61,491 bases of DNA from Anaeromyces robustus (lineage: Eukaryota > Neocallimastigomycota > Neocallimastigomycetes > Neocallimastigales > Neocallimastigaceae), in assembly GCA_002104895.1 (NCBI GenBank), contig MCFG01000185.1, forward strand, positions 67,501-128,991. Reading direction: 5' to 3'. The translations under genes and the position numbers were made by a program. Under the pieces are notes generated by a model, which ran no database searches, was not told where the DNA came from, and saw only the letters and a program-made list of their open reading frames with translations. Below, piece after piece: positions 39,301 through 50,714 of the stretch. How positions within the stretch are numbered: the first letter of the stretch is position 1; every line of letters begins with the position of its first letter.

Positions 39301-40702
39301 AAAATAAAAGTAAACAATAAATATAATAAATATAATAAATAATGCATAATTATTAACCATTATATTCATATATTATTTAATTATTATCAATATATTAATT
39401 GATATAAAATGTACCAAATTACACTTAAGAATTATAATAATTATTTAATGTAAATTTTTAATATATATATTTTTATATAAAATTATATTAAATAAATAAT
39501 ATTTTTGAATATTTAGAGTAAACAAATAAAATCATCAATTAATGTATAATTTTAGTTATTAATTTAATTTGTATGTGAAAAGAACGGTATTAAGTATATA
39601 TTATTAAATTGACGAATATTATAATTAAAAAACAAAAAATTCTTTCTTGAAATAATATATGACAATTTGACAATTTGACAATATATAATATATATTTTTA
39701 TTTCAAAAACAATTTATAAAGTTTATTAAATTCTATTCTTCTTATTTTTTTTTAAAATAAAATATATATACATATATATATTTTTAAATAAATTTTTTAT
39801 TAATTGTTAACCCTTGGATTTTTCAATATTTTAATTGTCAATTAAAAATTTGTTAATCATAATCGCGATCGATCTTTTTGTATGATTTAATTTTTATTGG
39901 ATTATGGTTATTAATAAGAATAATAATAAAAAAATAAATTTAAAATATTATTAAAAAAATGAAATGAAATATAAAATATAAAAAATGCTAAGTTATAATT
40001 AAGTTTTGGTAAGTTTTATATTTAATTTCAAAGATATTTATATGATATTAATAGAGTTTCCATTTATATTAGTATTTTTTATTTTATTTTAACTTTATAC
40101 TAAATTATACTTTACTATTTGGTTTACTTTTTTTTTTATTACTCCTTTATATTTGATTATATTTTCACATTTATTTTTATTTTTTATAGTTTTAATTTTT
40201 TTTTTCTTTTGAATAATAACATTTTTTTTTAAAATTAATATCATAAATAGTAAAAGAATTCTCTTAGTTTATATATATGAAATTTAAATATTAATAATAT
40301 TAGTTATATAAACAATAACTAAAAATTAGTTTATTTCAATAAAAAATGTTAAATTTAATGAAAGAATGAATAATTATTCAAATACTATTTTTTTTAAAAA
40401 ACAAATAAAATATATATGTCTCCATTTCATAATTATTATATACAATAAATAATATATTAATAATAAAATAAAAATAAATATAAAATAGAATAAATTTATA
40501 AATAAAAATAATATTATTTTTGGTAAAATATTATGTAATTATCATTTTTTATCTTTTATACTACATATTGCATATATACAGCATATAGAATAAATATATT
40601 TAAATAATTATTTAATAAATTGTCATTCTGTATATTCATATAAAAATGTTATTTATTTTAATATTTATTAAGGTATGATATTACTTAATAAGTTAATTGT
40701 TT

Positions 40703-40742
<40 letters not shown>

Positions 40743-41805
40743 TTTTTTATTTATTTATTTATTTATTTATTTTATTTATTTATTTTGTTTTTATAGTATA
40801 TAATATATATAATAAAAAAGTAGAATAAAGTAATTATAATACAAAATATATAGTATTTATACAATAATTATATAAGAATAATTATATATAATATAATACA
40901 ATACAATATAATATAATATAACATAATATAATATATAATATAATATATTTATACATTATAAAAAATGTTAATATTATATGAAATGACTCATTGATTTCTA
41001 TAATTCTATTAATATTAAACATTTAATATAATTTAAATTAAAAACTATAGAATTTGTATAAACAATGTTTTCTGTATAACAAGAGAATTATAAATAATTA
41101 TGACACTTTGTTTTTTATTATTCAAATTAAATTGTAAATATTTTAATTATTATATTTTAATTATTTATTACTCTCTAAAGTTTTTTATTACTCTCATTAT
41201 TATTTATATAATTATTATACCACTTTATACTTAATATTATTATTTTGTTATGTATTAAATATTTTTATTTAAATAAATAATTATAAAAACTATAACAATT
41301 ATAACAATATATTGTATTATTATCAATGATTATAGGTAGTTTTTTATATTTAATGAAGTTGCTTAGCTTTCTTATTTAAATAATTCTAAATAAAAAAAAC
41401 TATATTCTGTAATGTGTAATTAATATTATTTAATATTTTAAATTACATTAATAAAAATATGTTTTAATATGTTACAAATATAATCAATATATTATACATT
41501 TTATTATTTCTCTATATATTTATTTTATTTATTATATTTATAATATATTAATAATATATTATATTTAATAAATAATAATAAATAATAATATAAATTTTTT
41601 AAAATTGTTTATATTATATATTATATTATATTTATTAAGTGAAAAAAATATGATGACATTATTTTATTGGTTGATAATAGTTGTTTATAAACAAGTGATT
41701 AGTTAATTAAAAACCATAAAACAGTTTCATTTTCAAATTTTTTTTTTGTTCATTTTATTTAATCTTTAACCAAAGAGAAAATAGAAATTTTAAACACAAA
41801 CAAAA

Positions 41806-42360
41806 CCAAGCAGAGTTTTTTATTATCAGTCAGGTAGGAAAACTTATAAAATAGTATAAAGACAAAATATTATTAATTTATATATATGAAGACACTATTG
41901 AAAATATTATTATTAACTAACTACTATTAATATACTTATTTCTTATTATTTTATTCATTCATATATTTTTTTTAATAATTTAATAATATTATTTTTATAA
42001 AAAGATAATAGGTTTTTTTTATCATTTAGGTAGAAAATGATGATATGAAATTAATAACAATAAATATAACTATTAACTTAATATTAATACTAATAATTTT
42101 ATTTATTTATAATAAATATTAATAATATATCAAAAAAATATATATATATATATACTTGATAATTATCTGATGAACAATAATCAAGCAGATTTTTTTTTTA
42201 TCAATTAGGTATAAAAGCTTATTATTATGTAATAAGATATTATATTAATATAAGATAATAAGATATGACTTTTTTTTTTAATAATTGTTACTTATTAACT
42301 TATTTATTTAATTTTTTATTCATTATTCATTTAATAATATCATTTTTTACAAATTTATCA
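41806..42360. repeat. Degenerate repeats of about 190 bp upstream of the lyase gene
   Basis: The phrase AAGCAGA + T-run + ATCA + (TT)AGGTA recurs at about 41806, 42011 (partial) and 42183, and the segments after the first and third copies share TTATTCATT and TTTAATAATAT motifs. The spacing is near 190 bp. The copies are strongly diverged. They could be old tandem duplications in the promoter region. Confidence 0.35.
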
Positions 42361-42744
42361 AAAAAAAAAAAAATAAATAAATAGAATAGGTAATTATTTA
42401 TTTTTTAAAAAATTTTTATTTTTTTAATATATTATAAATATATTAAAAATATGTATTATATAATATAATATATTACATTTGTTTTATCCATATATATAAT
42501 ATAAAATAATATAATAAAAATTTATTGATTGAAAATAATATTAATTATTTAATAAGCCAATAAATATTATTCATTGAACCTAAGGGGAATCAAATATATT
42601 AATATTATAGAAAAATTTAATATGGAATAAATAAATAAAGAAAAGACAACTAAATAATAATTTTAATAACAATATTAATTTTTTTTAATATATTTATTAT
42701 TTTATAAAAGAATAAATAAAAAGAAAAAAAAAAGTTTTTTAAAT

Positions 42745-44893
42745 ATGCTTAGTGTTGTTGAAATCACAAAAAAATTAAATAATTTAAATTTAAATATAAT
42801 ACCAAAATTAAATTTATCTAGTTATAATAAAAATAATAATAATAATATAAAATTATCTTTAAATATCTATAATAAAAAAAATATGTTAAGTACTTCTAAC
42901 AAAACAAACGAACAAAATACAGAAAATTTACAGTAAGAGTTGATTTTAATTTCTTCAATAAAAAATTAATTGTTTGATCAATCTTTAACTTATTAATATA
43001 ATTCATAAGTTCTTTTTAAATTAAATAATTGAGAATTGATATATTTATGAAAAAATATATTATGTTATTTACTTAATTATAGCAATACACAAAAACAAAA
43101 ATCTAAAAAAAATTAAAATTATTATTAAATAATATTTTTCAGATATATAGAATAAAATATATTAAAATAACATAAAAATTGAAAAATAATAATGATAATA
43201 ATAATATTATTATATATATAAATATATCTAATAATAAAATATAGAAATACAAACATGTCTCAAGAAAATTTCGGTTTTGCTACTCGTGCAATCCATGTTG
43301 GTCAAGATCCAGATCCAGTTACAGGTGCTGTAATTCCAGCTCTTAGTTTAGCTACTACATTTAAGCAAAGTGCTGCTGGTGTTCACACTGTAATTATTAT
43401 ATTAATAAAAGATATATTTTTTAGTAATGAAAAAAAAAATCATAAATTTCTAAATAAATTATCCTTTAAAATATTATATAGGGTTTTGAATACTCAAGAA
43501 CTGGTAATCCAACCAGAAATGGCTTTGAAAAAGCTGTTGCTTCATTAGAATGTGCTAAATATGGTAAATATATAGATATAAAAATAATATAATAAATTAA
43601 GAGTGTTTATATATTTATTGTTTATTATTTTTAAAAAAGTGTAAATATAAACAATTTATATTTATAATTCAAAGATAAAATTATACAAAATTGTTTATGA
43701 TGATTTAAGTTGATTTTTTTTTTTTAAAAAAAAAAAAAAACAATATAATAATATAATAATAGTTAGAATAAAAATAATTTTTATACAAGAATAATATATT
43801 TAAAATATATTATTATATATAATAAATAATTGTAGAAAAAAAAAAGTTTAAAAATGTTGTTAATATTAATATTATAAATAATAATATATTTAATATTTAT
43901 ATTTTATTAATAGGTATTGCTTTTTCATCTGGATCATCAACTACAGCAGCTATTATTAATTTACTTAAGAATGGTGATCATGTTGTTAGTATTGATGATG
44001 TTTATGGTGGTACTAACCGTTTCCTTAACAAAGTTGCTATCACTCAAGGTATTGAAACTTCATTTGTTGATTTAACTGATCCAAAAATTCTTCACACTAC
44101 TATTAAGAGTAATACTAAACTTGTTTGGATCGAAACTCCAACTAATCCAACTATGAAAATGGTTGATATAGAAGCTATTGTTAAAACTGTCAAAGAAATT
44201 AATAAAGATATTATTGTTGTTGTTGATAATACTTTTATGAGTCCATACTTCCAAAATCCAATAACTTTTGGTGCCGATATTTGTGTAAATTCTATTAGTA
44301 AATATATTAATGGTCACTCAGATGTTATCATGGGTATAGCCGTAACTAATAACAAGGAAATACATGACCGTTTACGTTTTATTCAAAATTCTGTTGGTTC
44401 TATTCCAAGTCCATTTGATTGTTACTTAGCTAATCGTGGTGTAAAGACTTTAGCTGTACGTATGGAACAACATCAAAAGAATGCTCTTGCTGTTGCCAAA
44501 TTCTTAGAAGCTCACCCATTAGTTGAAGCTGTATATTACCCAGGTTTAGAAAGTCACCCACAACATGAACTTGCAAAGAAACAAATGAAAGGTTTTGGTG
44601 CTATGATGAGTATTAGAATTAAGGGTAATCTTGATACTTCTAATAAATTCCTTTCAAGTTTAAAGATTTTCACTTTAGCCGAAAGTTTAGGTGGAGTTGA
44701 ATGTTTATGTGAATTACCATGTATAATGACACACGCTGCTGTTCCACCAGAACAAAGAGCTAAACTTGGTATTACTGACACTTTAATTCGTCTCTCTGTT
44801 GGTATTGAAAATACTGAAGATATTATTAATGATCTTGATCAAGCTTTAAAGATTGCAAATGAAACTGTTAATAAGAAAAGAAAAATTAACTAA
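42745..44893 (+). CDS. CTH: Cystathionine gamma-lyase, PLP-dependent, with N-terminal extension exon (4 exons)
   Basis: Cleaves cystathionine to cysteine, 2-oxobutyrate and ammonia in reverse transsulfuration. Exons: 42745-42932, 43245-43389, 43482-43563 and 43914-44893; 464 residues from the first ATG, or 398 from Met67 (43255), which is the usual family length. Signature features are GFATRAIHVGQDPD, EYSRTGNPTRN, SSGSSTTAAI, WIETPTNPTMK, VVVDNTFMSPYFQNP and the PLP lysine in SISKYINGHSD (Lys268, or Lys202 in the short form). The end, GITDTLIRLSVGIE, is typical of the gamma-lyase branch. The extra 66 residues are Asn/Lys/Leu-rich and nearly lack acidic residues in the first half, as in organelle-targeting leaders; use of this exon is inferred from its in-frame GTAAGA donor. 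Three family-conserved small residues are Cys here (VECLCELPC). Confidence 0.9.
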
Positions 44894-47104
44894 ATTTAAT
44901 AATTATTATAATAATCATAATAATAAGAATGTTAAGATAACATTTAATTAATAATATATTTAAATAATCATTAAAACTATATATGAAATTAAAGAAAAAA
45001 AAATAATAGAAAAAAGAAAAAAAGAAAAAAAAGAAAAATAAAAATAAGAAACAAAAGAAACAAAAGAAACAAAATCAAAAATCAATCAAAAGCAAACGAA
45101 AAAAAAAAAAAAAAAGTTTGGAAAGAATAAGATTAATATTTTTAATTTAATAATAATTAAAAATAATTCATTAGAAAGAAATATTATAATATACATTTTC
45201 TTTTATTAACAGAGGGTATAATTTACATATTATTTCATTTTTTTTAATATTATAAATTATAAATTAAATTATAATAGAAACCATCATATTTTTTTATTTT
45301 ACATAAAAAAAAAAAAATTCTATAATTAAATAATTTTATATATATAAATTTATAAATATATAATATAATCATTTATTTAAACAAAATTTTTATTTTTATT
45401 TTTATTTTTAATTTTTTATATTAACAATGTTAATAAAATATAGTATATCTTTTTTAAACATTAATAGATAAAAAGTATACAATATAGAATTATAATATAA
45501 AAATTAATTAAAAAAAAAATTAAAGCAAATAAATAATAAAAAAAAAATAATTAAAAAAAAAAAAAAGTTTAGTGTTATTATTTTTATTTTTATTTTTTTA
45601 ATGTTTTAATTTATTTATATAAAATACCGATCTTTTTTTTTTTTAAATTTGTATTTTGATAATTAAAAATTAAAATAATAAATAATATAAATTATTTTAA
45701 TTATTTTAATTATTATTATTATTTTTTTTTTTTTTGGTAATGATGAATAATAAATAATAATCATAAATGGAAAAAACAATTATGAATATCTTAAAATAAA
45801 ATAATATAAAAATTAAAAATAATATAAAAATTATATATCTTTTTTTTTTTTTTTCCAATATATTTTTATTTTTATTTTTTATATGATTTAATATTATCTT
45901 ATATTATAAAATATCAAAAAAATTGACGAATCATTTTAAAGTATTATTTGATTTTCTTAATTTTTATTAGTTAATAAAAATATATATATATTATATATAA
46001 AAATTTAAATCAATAAATCAATTAATTAAATCAAAAAAAAAAAAAAGTTAAAATTACTACCATATATAGTTATAAAAATTTTTAAGCTTTTTTTTTTTTT
46101 TTTTTGATAAATTATTATTTTATTAAATTTTTATTAAATATATATATAGTATAGGATAAATTGACAAATTGTTTATATATAATATAATATAATATAATAT
46201 AATATAATATAATATAATATAATATAATATAATATAATATAATAAAACATAATATAATAAAACATAATATGTCAAGATAATAAATTTCTTAATTGTCATT
46301 ATATTCTTTAACAAAAATACTTAATAATTCTTTAATTTTTCTTTAAATAACGTCCTCTTCTTATATATTTGGAAAATATATAATATTTAATTACAAATAT
46401 TATATATAACATATGAATATTTAATAAATTAATCCTTTTTTCTATTTCCGAAGAAATATTATAATTAAATAAATGGTAATTTAAAAAAATTTATGAATTC
46501 CGAAATATAAATTGAATTACATGTTAATTGATTTTTCATTGCTGTTAATATAAATCCTATGTTTATTATTAGGTCTATTATAAATAAATCTATCTATGTA
46601 ATTATGTATTTATTATTGACACTTATATTATCCCAAATTACTTTTTAACCTTTCTATCATTAATTAATTATTCTCTTATATATAACTACTGTAATCAAAT
46701 AATTTTTTATTGTCACTTATTAAATATCAACCATTTAATAATAAAAATTTTAAACTAATATTTTAATAAATATATTAATATATTAAGAGTATAATTATAA
46801 TATATTATAGAATTGTAATATATATTAGTAAATGGTAATTAATATATTTATATAAAAAAGGATAACAAAATTTTTATAAAAAAAAATATGGTATTTAAAT
46901 AAATTAATATATATATTAAAATATAATTGAATATATTTAATTAGATAAATAGAAATTTTATTTTTTTGTTGTTTATAAAATATTAAATGCTATGATGTAA
47001 TGAGTAAATAACTATTAAAAATCATTTTAAAAATATAATATTTGAAGTAATAAGTAATAAGTAATAGGTGCTAAATACTTATATATATATTTAAATTTTA
47101 TTAC
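44894..47104. other. Intergenic, no intact gene
   Basis: Long A/T-rich stretch. 45000-45120 is A-rich with GAAA and CAAA repeats after the lyase stop. 46172-46246 is an AATAT-type array. 46480-46570 on the minus strand keeps an open frame of about 30 codons (LTAMKNQLTCNSIYISEFIN) that looks coding-like but is isolated. A 25-bp phrase at 46707-46731 recurs at 48994-49018. Confidence 0.5.
46172..46246. repeat. (AATAT)n array
   Basis: About fifteen near-perfect pentamers followed by two copies of AATAAAACATAAT. On the minus strand it reads as Leu/Tyr/Ile-rich nonsense, not a gene. Confidence 0.9.
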
Positions 47105-47424
47105 AAACTTTTTTTTTATTGATACATATATATCTATGGATATAACTCTTTATATCTGGAAATTCAATAAAAGGTTTAATCTTACTTATACTACTATTTA
47201 TACATACACACACATTACTTTTACAATAACGTGGATGGAAATTACTACACATTACTCTATAATTTTCAGTGAATTCAGTAATATTTACTGTAGAATTTTC
47301 AGTTAAGCTAGTAATACCTTGTGAGTCATTTTCAATGAAACTATTAGTTGTATCAAAATAATAAATAAGTTCATCCGGAATATCATCAGATTCATTACTT
47401 ATTAGTACGATTACAACTACATTG
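47105..47424 (-). pseudogene. Broken member of a Cys-rich secreted/membrane protein family
   Basis: Minus-strand reading from 47424: VVVIVLISNESDDIPDEL, a Ser/Thr/Asn-rich stretch, then MCSNFHPRYCKSNVCVYV and a stop. About 15 bases later, in another frame, it continues SKIKPFIEFPDIKSYIHRYI. The same order (Cys motif, then LLPFVEIPDKEGNIKRYIS) occurs in the gene at 49937, so this is a frameshifted paralogue. The first part resembles the end of a hydrophobic leader, but no upstream exon with a start was found. Confidence 0.5.
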
Positions 47425-47682
47425 AAAAAATAATATAATATATAGATATACTATTAAAATGAAAAAAAAATCATAACCTTTAATGAATATCCACAATTAA
47501 ATAAATAATAAATATTCTAATTATTTTTATTTATTCATTATTTTTGTTTTACTATTTGTTTTACTATTTTATTAAAATTATGTTCATAAAAGGAAAAGAA
47601 GTCTGTTCAAAATTATTAATTATATTTTAATTATTTATTCAATCATTTAATTATATTATTATCCAATAGTATTAATTGTTTA

Positions 47683-47970
47683 ATGTTGACCAGTTTTTTT
47701 TTATCCTCAGATACTAAGGCTTTTTCCTTAATATACATAAATTTATGTATTATTTTTTTTTTTGGTTCGATATAGCGACTCCGATCGGATTTTCTTATTA
47801 ATTAAATTTTTATGTTAGGACTTTTTTCGTTTAAAAAGATAATACGTTCAATACTTAGAAATACATAGGTTATAAACACCGAATTCGGTTTGAAATATGG
47901 TTCTATATTCCGTGTGGATTCCATATTAGAATAATAACTATTTTATTTATATATATATATATGTTTTTAA
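47683..47970. repeat. Candidate transposable-element remnant (GC-richer block)
   Basis: Starts with ATGTTGACCAGTTTTT, shared with 38399-38418. The block is unusually GC-rich for this window and holds short palindromes such as TCCGATCGGA (near 47780) and CCGAATTCGG (near 47880). There is no open frame. It may be an old non-coding element or terminal repeat; the boundaries are guesses. Confidence 0.35.
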
Positions 47971-48044
47971 TTATATTATTTTAAATTTATATTAATCTAA
48001 ATATGCTTCATTTAATTGTTTGTTTGTCTGTTTAATTCAAAAAT

Positions 48045-48197
48045 CTGAGTGTAGCATTTCGGCAATGTACATGAAATTTTTTGCATTGACAGGTCCTTTA
48101 CGCCACATTTCATATTTTAAATTTATATAAATATTTTTGACGCCACATTTATATAAAAATTTTTTAAGAGAGTTTATATACTAGTACTTGTATATTA

Positions 48198-48250
<53 letters not shown>

Positions 48251-48701
48251 GCACACAATTTGTATGTCAACTTTATTGAATTTAGTATATTAAAACATTT
48301 CTTATTTATTTCATAATTTAAAGAATTATAAATATAAATTTTAAATTTCACTTAATATTTTATTTATTTCATAATTTAAAGAATTATAAATATAAATTTT
48401 AAATTTCATTTAATATTTTTTTTATTTCATAATTTAAAGAATTATAAATATAAATTTTAAATTTCACATAATATTTTATTTATTTCATAAGTTAAATAAA
48501 AAAAAAAAGAAATATTAATAAAAAGAAGATACCACTAATAAATTGGTTTCATAAATCAATAATAAATAAAATATTGATTTTAATAATATAATAAATTTTT
48601 TATTTATTTATTTTATAAGCCACAATATAATACATTTAAATAATACGTTATTTTAATGCGCGATACATTTACGAAATACATTGCCGAAATGCACACTTCC
48701 C
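48045..48701. mobile_element. Non-autonomous TIR element (MITE-like) with 9-bp target duplication
   Basis: The left end CTGAGTGTAGCATTTCGGCA and the right end, read inward on the minus strand, GGGAAGTGTGCATTTCGGCA are imperfect terminal inverted repeats sharing the exact 16-bp core GCATTTCGGCAATGTA. Both ends are flanked by identical TTCAAAAAT (48036-48044 and 48702-48710). A 9-bp duplication is typical of Mutator-like elements. The 657-bp interior has no transposase frame. It holds two copies of ACGCCACATTT, a T-run of about 47 bp and a 58-bp tandem repeat, so any movement would need a transposase supplied elsewhere. Confidence 0.8.
48304..48490. repeat. 58-bp tandem repeat inside the TIR element
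   Basis: Three full copies and a partial fourth of a unit starting TTATTTCATAATTTAAAGAA, beginning at 48306, 48364, 48422 and 48480. The copies differ at only a few bases. Confidence 0.95.
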
Positions 48702-48710
48702 TTCAAAAAT

Positions 48711-49936
48711 TTGTAAAATTACGTAATAAAAATAAATAAATAAAATTATTACTTTATTTATTTATTCTAAATTAAATTAAAATATAAAAAAATTATTATA
48801 ATATATTGTCACTTAAAAAAAAATCAAAATACTTTAATTATAATTTAAAATGTATATTTATAATGTTTTTTTTTTTCTTAATTCATAATAAAAAATAAAA
48901 AAATTAATTATACATATATTTTATAATTAATGAAATTATTAATATAAATTAAGTTTTTAATTTTTTTTTTTAAATATATGTGACAGTAATATATTATTGT
49001 CACTTATTAAATATCAACTACAATTATTAATATAAACAATTGTTAAATAAAATAAAATGAATTTTCCTCAACCAAAATCACGTTGATTAAATGGATAGTT
49101 TACATTTGTTGATAAACTTATTTTAGAAATATAATTTCCTTTAACTTATTGAATTCTTTATATATATATATATATATACATTTTGTTAGTGTCGATTATT
49201 ATTTAGTAATTAATAAAATGAAAAATAAATAAATATATAATGCAATATATAATAAAAATATTTTATTATAAAAAACGACAACAATAAACAGTGGTGATGA
49301 ACAAGCCTAATATTACATTCATATAAATTGTGATTGAATTGGGTTAGTTAGTAGATAATTAAGAAAAGAAGTTTGAAACATAAAGAGAGATCTTTAGTTT
49401 AGTGAATAGGAAGAAAAGAATTAGTTTAGTTAGTAATAATTGATTATTTTATGTAATTGTATTAGAAAAGAAAATGTTAATAATATTTAATAATAAGTTA
49501 ATACATTATAAAAATTAAATAAAAGGTTAAACAAATAAAACTGAATATTATTATTATATCATTTAAGTGTAATTTTCTATACATAAAACTCGAATCTATC
49601 ACATTATTAATATCGTGATTATTTTTATATACATTAATTTATGTTAAATACATTTCAAAATATGTATTGGAATATAAATTTTTATAAAATAAAAAATATT
49701 TTTAATATTAATTATTTTTGTCTTTTAATATAAAAAATAGTAAAAAAATAATATTAAAATGATTTTTAATAATAAATAACTGATAATAAAAGTATTATAT
49801 AAAATTATAATATAAAAATATTAAAAAAAAAAGTTAAATATAATAAATAAGTATTATATAAAATTATAATATAAAAATATTAAAAAAAAAAAAAAGTTAA
49901 ATATAATAAATAAATAAATTTATAGATTGTAAAAAA
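48711..49936. other. Intergenic, repeats but no gene seen
   Basis: Contains the short inverted pair GTGACA/TGTCAC around 48981-49002, a 25-bp phrase (48994-49018) shared with 46707-46731, a less AT-biased non-coding block at 49270-49450 rich in AGAAAAG and TTAGTTTAG, and a tandem 59-bp duplication at 49791-49911. No long frame is open on either strand. Confidence 0.5.
49791..49911. repeat. 59-bp tandem duplication upstream of the Cys-rich gene
   Basis: Two copies of a unit starting AGTATTATATAAAATTATAA (49791 and 49850) differ only in A-run length. They end about 25 bp before the ATG at 49937, so they probably lie in its leader or promoter. Confidence 0.9.
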
Positions 49937-50714
49937 ATGTTTTTTTTAATAGTATTTTTTACTTATATAATTAATATTCAAATTAAATATTCTTATGGAT
50001 TAAATAATATTACACTTTATACTTATGAAAATATTACTGATTGTGAAGCTAGTCCTAATTATATATATGTTTATGATAAAAGTAAAATTTTAAATAAAAA
50101 TGAAGTATTAAAAATCAAAAATAAATTTAATCTTGGTTATTATTGTAAAAATGATATTTGTGTTGAAGTAAATCGTGATATTTTACTTCCATTTGTTGAA
50201 ATTCCAGATAAAGAAGGTAATATAAAAAGATATATTAGTAAATCCTATACTTATTATGATTTAAAGTTAAAAAATTATAGATATAATATATACGGTGTCA
50301 CAATGTTTAACTAATAAATGTATCGAAGGTGCATGTATCTTTAATAAAGAAAATCCCAGTGAATTTTGTACTGATATTTATAATTATTTTTTTATATTTA
50401 AATATTCATATATGAATTGTGGTAAAGCAATAGGTGATATATGTAAAAAGAATAAAGAATGTGCGTCAAAGAAATGTTTTAATAATTCGGAATATAGTTA
50501 TTGTGGATCAGTAGGAGGACCTTCAGATAGTGATGGATCATTACACTTTCTTTATTTATTTGGTTTCTTTATTGCAGGACATTTTATTATATTTTTTTAT
50601 TATTATATTAAATTAATAATAGAATATAGAAATAATTTATTCATTATATCTTTAAGATTAGGAATTACTGTATTTTATTTATATAACTTATATATATTTA
50701 TGAATTTAAATTAA
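49937..50714 (+). pseudogene. Cys-rich single-pass membrane protein, interrupted by a frameshift
   Basis: The first frame (49937-50314) begins with a signal peptide (MFFLIVFFTYIINIQIKYSYG), then YYCKNDICVEV and LLPFVEIPDKEGNIKRYIS, and stops after IYGVTMFN. The coding character continues immediately in another frame (to the stop at 50712-50714): SQCLTNKCIEGACIFNKENP, EFCTDIYNY, CGKAIGDICKKNKECASKKC, CGSVGGPSDSDG, then a membrane segment FLYLFGFFIAGHFIIFFYYY and a hydrophobic tail. Cys pairs of the CxxxxC type recur through the ectodomain. A single indel near 50280-50295 explains the break; no GT-AG intron keeps the conserved residues. It is either a young pseudogene or an assembly indel. Related fragments lie at 47105-47424 and 51130-51398. 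I know no function for the family. Confidence 0.6.

Larger units (their letters stand above)
37742..42744. other. Gene-poor 5-kb region with decayed sequence and repeats
   Basis: No intact gene is seen. It contains a duplicated 30-bp phrase GAAACYATTTAATRATTAYA (38019 and 38048), a perfect palindrome at 38072-38103, a repeat shared with 47.7 kb, broken coding sequence at 38817-39300, a TTTA array at 40707-40790, and degenerate repeats before the lyase gene. The rest is A/T-rich without structure I can name. Confidence 0.5.

Noticed and set aside
46480-46570. Minus-strand open stretch containing LTAMKNQLTCNSIYISEFIN
   Set aside because: Only about 30 codons, no start, splice site or family match; mentioned within the intergenic entry only.
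47764-47790. GGTTCGA phrase resembling a tRNA T-loop
   Set aside because: The flanks cannot form the five-pair T-stem or an acceptor stem on either strand.
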